Shown: positions 1 through 8,656 of the stretch, one piece after another | Position numbering within the stretch: position 1 is the first letter of the stretch | How the letters are laid out: the number at the start of each line of letters is the position of its first letter | The notes under the pieces: generated by a model | The model's input: the letters and a program-made list of their open reading frames with translations, nothing else | The model's database searches: none | Told to the model about the DNA's origin: nothing | Program-made: the position numbers and the translations under genes | Source of the DNA: Lacticaseibacillus suilingensis | GTDB taxonomy: Bacteria > Bacillota > Bacilli > Lactobacillales > Lactobacillaceae | NCBI RefSeq assembly: GCF_016861845.1 | Contig: NZ_BOLV01000008.1 | Location: forward strand, 58,933-122,932 | Length of the DNA stretch: 64,000 nucleotides | Reading direction: 5' to 3'

Positions 1-18
1 TGATTCAAGGAGGCAGTT

Positions 19-2283
19 ATGGCGCAAGCGCGAAAAACCAGTAAAAAGAGACGGCCGGCCACCAAACGGAAACGGCCTGATGACCACACGCTCAATTGGG
101 TGGGCTGCGGTATTTTTGTCGTGGCCGCGCTGGCCTTTTTCCGCTTGGGCATTGTTGGCACCTTTTTTGCTAACTGCTTCCGCTTGGTGATTGGGGATGC
201 CTATCTCATCGGGGCAGGGGTGCTCATCGCTTACGGCGCGTGGCTGCTGGTAGCGGGGAAACCCCTGCGGCCAACTGGGCGGCTGCTGTGGGGCAGTGGG
301 GTGCTAGCACTGGGGGGCTTGGGCATTTTGTCCAGCTTCGCAATGACCGCGCAGCATGTGCATGCGCATTTTTTGCTGGCGACCTGGCGCCTGCTGCAAC
401 AAGATTTCACGTTAATGACCACGACCAATCGCGTGGGCGGTGGTCTGATTGGTGGGGCGCTAGTGAATGTGCTGACGCCGCTGTTAGCCAACATTGGGGC
501 GCTGATTTTGTTTTGGCTCCTCGTGTTGGTAGGCTTAAGTATTCTCGCTGGCGTCAAAGCGGCGCAAGTCTTTGCCGCCGCGCACTGGCTGGGTAGCAAG
601 CTCGCTGAAGGCGTACGCAGTTTGCAGGCGCAATTTGCCGAACGGCCAGCCAAGCCGAAAACGGCGGCTAAGCCCAAACCGCAACCAACCGCTACCCCTG
701 AGCCGCAGCCGCAGCCGGCCCCAGAAAAGGACTTGCCGACGCCGCGCGCTGAGGCCGATGAGTTCAAAATCAATGTGCCTAAACCTAAAGTAGAACAAAC
801 CGAACTATTGGCGGATGACTCGGCGGAAAAAGACGAAGCGCCGCTGGCCGCTGGGGATGGCACATCAGATTATAATCTCCCTAGCATGCAACTACTGACC
901 GCTATTCCGGCGGTCGATCAGTCCAAAGAAATGAGTAAAATTCGGACCAACAGCGCTAAGTTGCGCGATACCCTCAAGAGCTTTGGCGTGGACGTGACGG
1001 TGAAGGCCGCCAATTTAGGCCCCAGCATCACGCAGTATGAAATTGAACCCGCGGTAGGCGTGAAAGTGTCCAAAATCACGAATCTTTCTGATGACCTGGC
1101 GTTGGCCTTAGCGGCAAAAGATATTCGGATTGAGGCCCCGATTCCTGGAAAATCAGTCATTGGGATCGAAGTCCCGAATCAGCAAATCGCTACGGTGGGT
1201 TATCGTGATGTGCTGGAAGCCACCCCGCCGCACCCTGGCAAGCCGCTGGTCATCCCGCTGGGGAAAGATGTCGATGGCCATGTAATTACCTTTGACCTGA
1301 CAAAAATGCCGCACCTGCTGATTGCTGGGGCGACCGGCTCCGGTAAGTCGGTGATGATCAATGTCATCATCACGAGCCTGCTCATGACCACTAAACCAGA
1401 AGCCGTGCGGATGATGTTGATCGATCCGAAGAAAGTGGAGCTGTCGGTGTATGATGGCGTGCCTCACTTGTTGACGCCAGTCATCACCGAAGCCAAAAAG
1501 GCGCCATCGGCTTTGAATAAAGTCGTGAAGGAAATGGAGAATCGCTATGAGCGCTTCTCTGCCGCTGGCGTGCGCAATATCGGCGAGTATAATCGCAAAG
1601 TCGCCGCGGCTAACGATCCAGATTTGCCGCACATGCCACTGATTGTCGTGGTGGTCGATGAATTAAGCGATCTGATGATGGTGGCTGGCAATGAAGTCGA
1701 AACCGCCTTGGTGCGGCTGGGACAAATGGCCCGGGCGGCTGGCATTCATGTCATCATTGCCACGCAGCGCCCCTCGGTTGATGTTATCACTGGCCTGATC
1801 AAAGCCAACTTCCCGTCCCGCATTGCGTTTGCCGTGTCCAGTGGGGTCGATTCCCGGACGATTTTGGATATGAACGGCGCGGAAAAACTGCTGGGCCGCG
1901 GCGATATGCTGTATGCGCCGATAGATGCGGCTAAGCCAATGCGGATTCAAGGTGCCTTTATCCCTTCTGCCGATGTGGAAGCCGTGGTGAAAGCCATCAC
2001 CGACCAAGTGGCACCGGAATATGTTGAAGACATGGCCCCGAGTGAAAGCACGGACAAAGCCGATCAGGGCGATTCGGAAGATGAATTGTATGAAGAAGCC
2101 AAGGCGTTTGTGATTGAACAGCAAGGGGCCTCCACCTCGCTACTGCAGCGGCGTTTTCGCATTGGCTACAACCGCGCGGCCCGGCTGATTGACGATTTGG
2201 CTGCCAATCATGTGGTGGGGCCAAGTGAAGGCAGCAAACCGCGCAAGGTCTTTATCCAGCCTGACGAATCTGATCACGACTAA
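19..2283 (+). CDS. ftsK: DNA translocase FtsK/SpoIIIE family
   Basis: This is a 754-residue septal DNA pump that clears chromosome ends through the closing septum. The N-terminus is very basic, followed by about four membrane segments (residues ~25-190) and a Pro/Ala/Lys-rich linker (~205-260). The RecA-like motor has Walker A GATGSGKS near residue 436 and a Walker B-type VVVVDELSDLMM near 540. A C-terminal winged-helix gamma domain (~690-754) would read polar KOPS/SRS-type sequences. AAGGAGG lies 5 bp before the ATG. The TGA at bases 1-3 could end a preceding gene. It is followed after 13 bp by ymfF, an order usual in Bacilli. Identification is secure. Confidence 0.96.
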   Translation: MAQARKTSKKRRPATKRKRPDDHTLNWVGCGIFVVAALAFFRLGIVGTFFANCFRLVIGDAYLIGAGVLIAYGAWLLVAGKPLRPTGRLLWGSGVLALGGLGILSSFAMTAQHVHAHFLLATWRLLQQDFTLMTTTNRVGGGLIGGALVNVLTPLLANIGALILFWLLVLVGLSILAGVKAAQVFAAAHWLGSKLAEGVRSLQAQFAERPAKPKTAAKPKPQPTATPEPQPQPAPEKDLPTPRAEADEFKINVPKPKVEQTELLADDSAEKDEAPLAAGDGTSDYNLPSMQLLTAIPAVDQSKEMSKIRTNSAKLRDTLKSFGVDVTVKAANLGPSITQYEIEPAVGVKVSKITNLSDDLALALAAKDIRIEAPIPGKSVIGIEVPNQQIATVGYRDVLEATPPHPGKPLVIPLGKDVDGHVITFDLTKMPHLLIAGATGSGKSVMINVIITSLLMTTKPEAVRMMLIDPKKVELSVYDGVPHLLTPVITEAKKAPSALNKVVKEMENRYERFSAAGVRNIGEYNRKVAAANDPDLPHMPLIVVVVDELSDLMMVAGNEVETALVRLGQMARAAGIHVIIATQRPSVDVITGLIKANFPSRIAFAVSSGVDSRTILDMNGAEKLLGRGDMLYAPIDAAKPMRIQGAFIPSADVEAVVKAITDQVAPEYVEDMAPSESTDKADQGDSEDELYEEAKAFVIEQQGASTSLLQRRFRIGYNRAARLIDDLAANHVVGPSEGSKPRKVFIQPDESDHD

Positions 2284-2296
2284 CAAAGGAGTTACT

Positions 2297-3556
2297 ATGC
2301 GAACGGAATTGACGCAAGGGGTTTACCTGAATGTGGTGCCCACCACCCAGTTCAAAACCACGCGGGTGGCGATTCATTTTATCGCCCCGGCAGATGCCAC
2401 CACTTATGCGGCCCGCACGTTATTGACCTCGGTGCTGGAAACCAGCAGCGCCGCTTATCCGACCCAGAGTTTGCTGTCGGCGGCGCTAGAGCAGCTCTTT
2501 GGCGCTAGTTTCGGCATTGGGGTGGCCAAAGATGGCCAGATGCATCGCGTGACCGCGACCTTGAATTTGGTGAGCGACCAACTGGCCCAAGCACCGCTAC
2601 TGGCGTCGGGGTTTGCACTGTTGAAGGAAGTTTTGATGCACCCGCTCTTGGCGGACGGCGAGTTTGATGCCCAAGTTTTTGGCCGGGAACAGCAAAATCT
2701 CGCCGCTTACCTGGGGAGTTTGGATGAGGATCGCCAGTTGCAAGCCAGTATGGCGACTCAGCGGCTCTATTTCGAGGGTCAGCCGGCGCAAATGACGCCG
2801 AGCTTTGGCACCATTACGCAGCTTGAGGCGGTGACGCCAGCGTCCTTGATGCAAACCTATCAGCAGATGCTGGCGCATGACCAAATCGAAATCGTGGTGC
2901 TTGGCCAGGTGACAGAAGCAGACGTTTTGCCGCTGGCTTCTGCTTTGGGCTTTGCGCCGCGGGCAGTGGCGCCGATGAAACTCACCGTCGACCGGCCAGT
3001 GGGCAAATTCCGCACCAAAACGCAAACGGCGCATGTCAACCAAGCTAAGTTGAACTTGGCCTACCATGTGGATGCCGATTTGTATGGGCGCAAATACTTT
3101 GCTAATGTCGTTGCAGCTGATTTGTTTGGCGGCTCACCGCTGTCGCTGCTGTTCACCAACGTGCGGGAAAAAGCCAGCCTGGCTTACTATGCCAGCGCTG
3201 CCTTCGATCCGTTTCGGAACATGATGGTGGTGCAATCTGGCATCGATGGCCAAAACGCCAAACGCGTGCAGGCCCTGATCGCGGCACAACTGCAAGCCGT
3301 CCAGACTGGGGCCTTTGCGGATGACCTGCTGGACCGCATCAAGGAAGGCTTGCGCAATAGCCGGCAAGCGGCCTATGATTCGCCGCGCTTTTTGGCCCGC
3401 CAAGAGTTGCTGCACGCCTTAGCGGTGAACCACCAACCTGGTTTTGCCGCTTATGCCGCGGCGATTGATGCGGTGACCAAAGCCGAAGTGCAGGCGGCAG
3501 CGCAAACTTGGCGCCTGCAGGCTGTGTATTTGCTGAAAGAACAGGAGGAAGGGTGA
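2297..3556 (+). CDS. ymfF: M16-like peptidase homologue YmfF (EF-P modification-associated)
   Basis: This 419-residue protein has the M16 (insulinase/processing peptidase) fold but no HxxEH zinc motif, the usual state of the inactive partner. The M16 C-terminal signature is present around NVREKASLAYYASA near residue 300. The ATG at 2297 is chosen because AAAGGAG lies just upstream; the longer in-frame start at 2189 lies inside ftsK. The gene overlaps ymfH by one base (TGATG), suggesting translational coupling and a YmfF/YmfH heterodimer. In Bacillus the neighbouring ymfI is tied to 5-aminopentanol modification of elongation factor P, and databases name this family accordingly. Its biochemical role is not established. 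Confidence 0.88.
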   Translation: MRTELTQGVYLNVVPTTQFKTTRVAIHFIAPADATTYAARTLLTSVLETSSAAYPTQSLLSAALEQLFGASFGIGVAKDGQMHRVTATLNLVSDQLAQAPLLASGFALLKEVLMHPLLADGEFDAQVFGREQQNLAAYLGSLDEDRQLQASMATQRLYFEGQPAQMTPSFGTITQLEAVTPASLMQTYQQMLAHDQIEIVVLGQVTEADVLPLASALGFAPRAVAPMKLTVDRPVGKFRTKTQTAHVNQAKLNLAYHVDADLYGRKYFANVVAADLFGGSPLSLLFTNVREKASLAYYASAAFDPFRNMMVVQSGIDGQNAKRVQALIAAQLQAVQTGAFADDLLDRIKEGLRNSRQAAYDSPRFLARQELLHALAVNHQPGFAAYAAAIDAVTKAEVQAAAQTWRLQAVYLLKEQEEG

Positions 3557-4860
3557 TGGCGCTGGAGAAGTTCGAGTATCCCGAAGTAGGGGAAACCCTG
3601 CTCAAAGCAACCTTGCCCAATGGTTTGCGCGTCCAGCTGGTCCCCAAGCCGGCCTATCATCAGACTTATGCCATGTTTGCCGTAGATTACGGCGGCATTG
3701 ATGTGCGTTATCAGCCGGCTGGCAGCAGTGAAATGGTGCAGGACCCAGAAGGTATTGCCCATTTTCTGGAACACAAGCTGTTCGAAAAAGAAGATCACGA
3801 TGCCTTTGCCTTATTTGGTCAAACCGGCGCTTCAGCCAATGCTTTTACCGGCGCAACCAATACGGCGTACCTATTTTCCTCGGCGAATGCCGTGGCGGAA
3901 AATCTCACCACGCTTTTGGATTTTGTTCAGGCGCCTTATTTCAGTGACGAAACTGTGGCCAAGGAACAAGGCATTATTGGCCAGGAAATTCAGATGTACC
4001 AAGATGATCCTGGCTGGCTTTTGTACTATGGCATTTTAGGTAACTTGTATCCGGACCATCCGATTGCCCAAGATGTGACCGGCAGTCTGGCTTCGATTGC
4101 CGCCATTACCCCGGAGAAGCTGTACCGGGCGTATCGGACGTTCTATCAGCCCAGCAACATGACGCTGACGCTAGTGGGCCATTTTGATCCTGATCAAATC
4201 ATGGCCTTAATCACTGCTAACCAAGCCGCCAAGACCTTTGCGCCGGCGACACCGATTGTGCGCGGGGTGGCCTTTGATGGTTCACTGGCGGAAATTTTGC
4301 CTTATCGCGCTGCTGATTTGCCGGTCATTCGGCCGAAAAGTGCCGTTGGGCTGAAAGGGCAGGTGGATATTCCTGATGATGAAGCCGGCACGCGGTACAA
4401 GCTGACGATTTTGCTCCTGCTGGAAATGTTATTTGGTGACTCGTCACCGCTCTACCAGGACTGGTACGATCGGGGCTGGGTGGATGATTCGTTTGACTTT
4501 GAATTCACGGCGGGCCGCACGTATAACTACGCACTGTTTTCCGGTGATACGGATGAACCCTCGCGGTTGTCCGATGCGGTGGCGGCGGTGATTGCCAATG
4601 GTGCAGACCAGCCAAGTTTGACGCAAGCCCGCTTTGATCGCATCAAGCAGGCCAGTCTGGGTAAGTATTACATGTCCTTGAATTCACTGGAACAAACTGC
4701 GAACCAGCTCAGCGCCCAAAGCTTTTACCAGGTGAACGACTTTGATGTGGCCAAAATCATGCGCACCATCTCATTGGCTGACTTAAAGGCCGCGGCGGCG
4801 ACGTTCTTTGATGTTGACGCGTTGTCAGTCTTTCACATTCGGCCGGAGGTAGAGCCATGA
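3556..4860 (+). CDS. ymfH: M16 family zinc peptidase YmfH
   Basis: This 434-residue protein is the zinc-binding partner of YmfF. The inverted zinc motif HFLEH is near residue 73 in GIAHFLEHKLFE, and a downstream Glu in the EQGIIGQEIQMYQDD stretch is the expected third ligand. The ATG at 3556 overlaps the ymfF stop and has AGGAGG upstream; the longer frame from 3508 would run into ymfF. The end overlaps ymfI by 4 bp (ATGA). The catalytic and non-catalytic pair resembles bacterial two-subunit M16 peptidases. The substrate is unknown. Assignment to the EF-P modification group rests on family naming and synteny. Confidence 0.9.
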   Translation: MALEKFEYPEVGETLLKATLPNGLRVQLVPKPAYHQTYAMFAVDYGGIDVRYQPAGSSEMVQDPEGIAHFLEHKLFEKEDHDAFALFGQTGASANAFTGATNTAYLFSSANAVAENLTTLLDFVQAPYFSDETVAKEQGIIGQEIQMYQDDPGWLLYYGILGNLYPDHPIAQDVTGSLASIAAITPEKLYRAYRTFYQPSNMTLTLVGHFDPDQIMALITANQAAKTFAPATPIVRGVAFDGSLAEILPYRAADLPVIRPKSAVGLKGQVDIPDDEAGTRYKLTILLLLEMLFGDSSPLYQDWYDRGWVDDSFDFEFTAGRTYNYALFSGDTDEPSRLSDAVAAVIANGADQPSLTQARFDRIKQASLGKYYMSLNSLEQTANQLSAQSFYQVNDFDVAKIMRTISLADLKAAAATFFDVDALSVFHIRPEVEP

Positions 4861-5582
4861 GTTCAGCTTTGATTCTTGGCGCCAGTGGCGATATCGGCCA
4901 GGCCTGTGCGCGTCGGCTGGCAAGCCAAGGCTGGTCCTTATATCTGCATTATCATGACCATGAGGCGCCTGTGACGGCCCTGACCGCCGAACTGGTGAAG
5001 GCTTATCCCAAGCAAGATTTTATCCCGATGCGGTATGATTTAACCGACCCGGCACATTTGGATGCCCTCACCGCGCAATTATTTGCCGTAGATGCAGTGG
5101 TGTTTGCGGCTGGGGCGACGGCGTATCACCTGTTTGAAAGCAGCACGGTGCCGGAAATGACCCAGCTGATGCAGGTGCATTTGCTCACGCCCATGGCCTT
5201 GTTGACCAAGCTCCAAGGCAAATTGGCCGCTTCAGGGCACGGCCGGGTGGTGTTTATTGGCTCCGTCTATGGCGGCAGTGGCAGTGCGATGGAAGTCGCT
5301 TATAGCACGGTGAAAGGCGCTCAGTCAGCGTTTGCCCGGGCTTATGCTAAAGAAGTAGCCAGTCTTGGTATCACCGTGAATGTGGTGGCACCAGGCGCGG
5401 TGGCGACGAAGATGAATCGCTTTTTCTCGCCGGAGGCTTTAGCGGCGGTGCAGGCGGATATTCCCGCTGGTCGATTAGCCCAGCCAGAGGATATCAGCTA
5501 CTATGTGGCCAGTTTACTGGCGCCAGAAGCGATGTATTTAACCGGCCAAACGTTATATGTCACCGGGGGTTGGCTGCGTTAG
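4857..5582 (+). CDS. ymfI: SDR-family oxidoreductase YmfI
   Basis: This 241-residue short-chain dehydrogenase has the Rossmann glycine motif GASGDIG (~8-14) and the catalytic pair as YSTVKG (Tyr-x-x-x-Lys, ~150), with a Ser just before it in FIGSVYGG. A PGAVATKM loop follows. Length and motifs fit the FabG-like YmfI group. In B. subtilis YmfI performs the reducing step that finishes 5-aminopentanol modification of EF-P, which is established there and inferred here. It overlaps ymfH by 4 bp and so is the third gene of one translationally coupled set. A generic 3-oxoacyl-ACP reductase is the main alternative, but the location argues for YmfI. Confidence 0.87.
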   Translation: MSSALILGASGDIGQACARRLASQGWSLYLHYHDHEAPVTALTAELVKAYPKQDFIPMRYDLTDPAHLDALTAQLFAVDAVVFAAGATAYHLFESSTVPEMTQLMQVHLLTPMALLTKLQGKLAASGHGRVVFIGSVYGGSGSAMEVAYSTVKGAQSAFARAYAKEVASLGITVNVVAPGAVATKMNRFFSPEALAAVQADIPAGRLAQPEDISYYVASLLAPEAMYLTGQTLYVTGGWLR

Positions 5583-5601
5583 CATCTCAACAATTTCTTA
5601 A

Positions 5602-5630
5602 TTCATGGGATGTAATTTTCATGCTATACT
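5602..5630 (+). promoter_or_regulatory. Promoter for rodZ-like/pgsA
   Basis: An extended -10 (TGC followed by TATACT at 5625-5630) lies 17 bp after a weak -35, TTCATG at 5602-5607. The 86 bp gap after ymfI and a start codon 39 bp downstream support a separate transcription start here. Confidence 0.5.
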
Positions 5631-5668
5631 GAAAACGACGAATAATTAATAGCGGGTGAAGAAAACAA

Positions 5669-6580
5669 ATGGATGAAATTGGGCAAAAGCTGCGGACTGC
5701 TCGAATTGAAAAAGGGTATACATTAGATGACCTTCAACAGATCACGAAGATTCAAAAGCGTTATTTGATCGCGATCGAAGAAGGCAATTTTGATGCGCTT
5801 CCAGGTGACTTTTACGTTCGGGCCTTCATTAAGCAATATGCGGAAACCGTTGGCCTGAACGCCGACGAGCTGCTCACACAATTTCAGCAGGATATTCCCG
5901 ACACACAGCCGCAGGAATATGTTGAACAATCAGTTGAAAATCGGACCCGCAGTGAACGTAGTAGCGCCGCCAGCCCAGTGAACAAGTTGCGCCAGCATGC
6001 CGTACCCATCATGATTGTGGTGGCGGTGGTGATTATTGTGTTCGGCGTGTACTTTGTGATGTGGAAGTCCTCACAAGGGCCCAAGCAAACCGTGCCGACA
6101 GACAGCGCCAGCGTTTCGGTTTCTTCGAAGAAAGCCAGCAGCTCAGCTAAGTCTTCGACCAAGAAGACCAGCTCGAGCAAAAAGGCGGCCTCTTCCAGCA
6201 AGAAGAAGGCCTCATCCAGCAGTAAAAAAGCTGAACAGAGCGTTGCGGTAACCACGGTCAGCTCCAGTCAGCAAACGGCCACGGTCACCAACCTGCCTAA
6301 ATCTGGCAACAAGCTGACGGTCGCTGCTCCTGATGGCGCCGCTTGGATTGCAGTGTACGTCAACGGTAGTATCAGCTGGCAAGGCACGCTCCAAGGCGGC
6401 TCAGATCACACTGTTGATTTGCCCGATGGAGTCACGAGCTTTGCCGTGCATTCGGGCAATACGCCAGGGACCACCATCAAGTTGAACGATAAGACCGTGG
6501 ATATCAGCGGGGCTACCGGCGTGGTGCGGACGATTACCTTTAAGCTCGCTGATAGCAGTACCACAGGAAGCGGGGATTAG
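5669..6580 (+). CDS. ymfM: RodZ/YmfM-like helix-turn-helix membrane protein
   Basis: This 303-residue protein has an N-terminal RodZ-type HTH (residues ~1-70, ending at the YVRAFIKQYAETVG signature). One membrane segment (~112-133) is followed by a Ser/Lys low-complexity spacer (~145-195) and a C-terminal RodZ/DUF4115 beta domain (~210-300) outside the cell. RodZ links MreB and the elongasome to the envelope, so a role in cell shape is inferred. The long Ser-Lys linker varies among relatives. The ATG at 5669 has GTGAAG-type upstream purines. It is followed 2 bp later by pgsA, the order seen in Bacillus and lactobacilli. Confidence 0.88.
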   Translation: MDEIGQKLRTARIEKGYTLDDLQQITKIQKRYLIAIEEGNFDALPGDFYVRAFIKQYAETVGLNADELLTQFQQDIPDTQPQEYVEQSVENRTRSERSSAASPVNKLRQHAVPIMIVVAVVIIVFGVYFVMWKSSQGPKQTVPTDSASVSVSSKKASSSAKSSTKKTSSSKKAASSSKKKASSSSKKAEQSVAVTTVSSSQQTATVTNLPKSGNKLTVAAPDGAAWIAVYVNGSISWQGTLQGGSDHTVDLPDGVTSFAVHSGNTPGTTIKLNDKTVDISGATGVVRTITFKLADSSTTGSGD

Positions 6581-6582
6581 GC

Positions 6583-7170
6583 GTGAATTTACCAAATAAA
6601 CTGACGATGCTACGGATTATCCTGATTCCAGTGTTCACGATTTTGCTGGTATTGGGCTGGCCAGCCGGCACCATCATGCTGGGAAGCGCGAAGCTCAGCG
6701 TCACGTATCTGGTGGCAGCCATTATCTTTGTGGCGGCTTCACTGACAGACTTGGCTGATGGCAAAATTGCCCGGGCCCGGCACTTGGTCACCAACTTCGG
6801 CAAGTTTGCCGATCCGTTGGCCGACAAGCTGCTGGTGATGACCGCCTTCATTTTCCTCACTGCGGCTGGGATTATCCCGGCTTGGGGTGTCGCCATTATT
6901 TTATGGCGGGAACTGGCGGTGACCGGCTTGCGGCTGCTGTTAGCCAATGGCGGTGAGGTCCTCGCCGCAGCTTGGCCTGGCAAAATCAAAACCGTGACTC
7001 AGGATTTGGCGATTGTCTTTCTATTCATGAATGACTTTGGCATTCCTGCCATCTTCGGCGTTGGCCTGGGTGAAATTCTGTTTTACCTGGCCGTGATTTT
7101 TACGGTGTACTCCGGGGTCGAATACTTCTACAAAAATCGCAGTGTCTTTGCGGATTCATTTGGACAATAA
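6583..7170 (+). CDS. pgsA: CDP-diacylglycerol-glycerol-3-phosphate 3-phosphatidyltransferase
   Basis: This 195-residue integral membrane enzyme makes phosphatidylglycerol phosphate, the committed step to phosphatidylglycerol. The CDP-alcohol phosphotransferase motif D-x2-DG-x2-AR-x8-G-x3-D-x3-D is clear: LADGKIARARHLVTNFGKFADPLADK (about residues 65-86, given here as its key part DG..AR..G..D..D). Several hydrophobic helices surround it. The start is GTG, 2 bp after the ymfM stop, with GGAAGCGGGG as ribosome site. A hairpin terminator follows. Confidence 0.94.
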   Translation: MNLPNKLTMLRIILIPVFTILLVLGWPAGTIMLGSAKLSVTYLVAAIIFVAASLTDLADGKIARARHLVTNFGKFADPLADKLLVMTAFIFLTAAGIIPAWGVAIILWRELAVTGLRLLLANGGEVLAAAWPGKIKTVTQDLAIVFLFMNDFGIPAIFGVGLGEILFYLAVIFTVYSGVEYFYKNRSVFADSFGQ

Positions 7171-7176
7171 CCAACG

Positions 7177-7205
7177 GCGCAGGGGCCTTCGCCCTTGCGC
7201 TTTTC
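7177..7205 (+). terminator. Terminator after pgsA
   Basis: Ten-base stem GCGCAGGGGC / GCCCTTGCGC (one G-T wobble) with loop CTTC, followed by TTTTC. It separates pgsA from cinA, whose ATG lies 35 bp later. Confidence 0.75.
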
Positions 7206-7239
7206 TCATGCAATCAAGTCAATCATTCGAGGTGGCAAA

Positions 7240-8484
7240 ATGAGCGCAGAATTAATCGCAGTCGGCACGGAAATCTTACTCGGACAAATCACCAATACCA
7301 ATGGCGCGTTTTTGGCCAATCAGTTGGCGGAGTTAGGCATCGACAGCCTTAATCAGCAGGTGGTGGGTGATAACCAGGCCCGGTTGGACGCCGCCATCAC
7401 CTTGGCGGAGCAGCGCGCCGAGATTATTATTTTGATTGGTGGGTTGGGCCCCACGCCAGATGATTTGTCCAAGCAGACGTTAGCCGCGCATTTAGGCGTT
7501 GCGCTGGTGGATGATGCGCCGGCTTTGGCGAAACTGCAGGCGTATGCCGCCCAGCAGCAACAACCGATGACGCCAAACAATTTGCTCCAAGCTAAATATC
7601 CTGCCGGCGCCACGGTGCTGATGAACAAGGTCGGCTTGGCAGTCGGTGCAGTGAGCGTCAGCCAAGGCAAACAGTACATCTTGCTCCCAGGCCCGCCGAA
7701 AGAATTTGAGCCGATGGTGCTTGATCAGCTGGTCCCTTATCTGCTCAAAACCCTAGGCCACGATGCCACAATGGTGAGCCGCGTGCTCCGGTTCTTCGGC
7801 ATCGGTGAATCCAAAGTCACCACGGTGCTGGCGGATTTGATTGCAGGGCAAACTAATCCCACGTTAGCCACTTACATCAAACCCTATGAAGTCACTTTGC
7901 GCCTCACTGCCAAAGCGGCTGATGAAGCGGCGGCCAAGGCCTTGCTTGATCCCATGGAAGCTGAAATTCAAAGCCGCCTCGGGCAGTACTTCTACGGCTA
8001 TGGCGACGACAATAGCTTGCCGCAAGCGGTGGTGAAAGCCTTGGCGGAAAAGCAAAAGCAAGTCACGGCCGCGGAAAGCTTGACTGCAGGCGCGTTCCAA
8101 GCGACCTTGGCGGATGTGCCAGGGGTATCTGAATGGTTCAAAGGCGGCTTTGTCACCTACTCAAATCACACCAAAGCAGCCTTTCTCGGCCTTGATGAAG
8201 CCACAATCAATCGTGATGGGGCGGTCAGTGAAGCCACTGCTAAGGCGATGGCTACTGGCGCGTTGGCCAAAGCCGAAGCGGATCTCGCCGTCAGCTTTAC
8301 CGGCGTGGCCGGGCCGGGCCCGAATGATGGTCAACCGGCCGGCACGGTGTGGATTGGGTTAGCCCAGCGCGGCCAGGAAGCTCAGGCCCAACTGTTTCAT
8401 TTTCCTGGCAGCCGGGCGGCCGTTCGCGGGCGGGCGGTCAAAGCCGGGTTGTTTTGGCTATTGAAAACGCTGCAAGCAGAGTAA
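7240..8484 (+). CDS. cinA: Competence/damage-inducible protein CinA (nicotinamide-nucleotide amidase type)
   Basis: This 414-residue protein has an N-terminal MoCF_biosynth/CinA domain (start AELIAVGTEILLGQ, GGLGPTPDD near 65) and a C-terminal CinA/PncC deamidase domain (AAESLTAG near 275, TGVAGPG near 360). PncC-type enzymes recycle NMN. The N-terminal domain has been linked to ADP-ribose pyrophosphatase activity in relatives. The ATG at 7240 follows GAGGTGG at a proper distance; the longer frame from 7195 has no ribosome site. It is usually followed by recA, but here recA is absent and a terminator and rny follow. Confidence 0.93.
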   Translation: MSAELIAVGTEILLGQITNTNGAFLANQLAELGIDSLNQQVVGDNQARLDAAITLAEQRAEIIILIGGLGPTPDDLSKQTLAAHLGVALVDDAPALAKLQAYAAQQQQPMTPNNLLQAKYPAGATVLMNKVGLAVGAVSVSQGKQYILLPGPPKEFEPMVLDQLVPYLLKTLGHDATMVSRVLRFFGIGESKVTTVLADLIAGQTNPTLATYIKPYEVTLRLTAKAADEAAAKALLDPMEAEIQSRLGQYFYGYGDDNSLPQAVVKALAEKQKQVTAAESLTAGAFQATLADVPGVSEWFKGGFVTYSNHTKAAFLGLDEATINRDGAVSEATAKAMATGALAKAEADLAVSFTGVAGPGPNDGQPAGTVWIGLAQRGQEAQAQLFHFPGSRAAVRGRAVKAGLFWLLKTLQAE

Positions 8485-8486
8485 CT

Positions 8487-8531
8487 GAAAAAGGCTTTGA
8501 TGCTGGCTAGAACCGGCGTCAAAGCCTTTTT
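8487..8531 (+). terminator. Terminator after cinA
   Basis: Long stem AAAAAGGCTTTGATGC / GCGTCAAAGCCTTTTT around a ~10-base loop, A-rich before and T-rich after, so it could work in both directions. It ends the cinA transcript. Confidence 0.85.
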
Positions 8532-8559
8532 AGCGTAAGGCTGGCGGCCTGGCCCTGTA

Positions 8560-8588
8560 TTGACAGTAAATCGCGAAACCGCTACAAT
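8560..8588 (+). promoter_or_regulatory. Consensus promoter for rny
   Basis: TTGACA (8560-8565), 17 bp, TACAAT (8583-8588). The start codon of rny is 69 bp downstream. This is one of the best sigma-A promoters in the window, so rny is transcribed on its own. Confidence 0.85.
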
Positions 8589-8656
8589 CGACCTTGTGTC
8601 ATATTTAAAAATATAATTTGCATCTTGAAAGAAATTGATGATGCGGAGGTGAAAAG

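Noticed and set aside
231..863. 210-codon minus-strand frame inside ftsK
   Set aside because: It lies entirely within a certain gene and has low-complexity composition typical of a GC-rich antisense frame; many similar frames elsewhere were dropped for the same reason.
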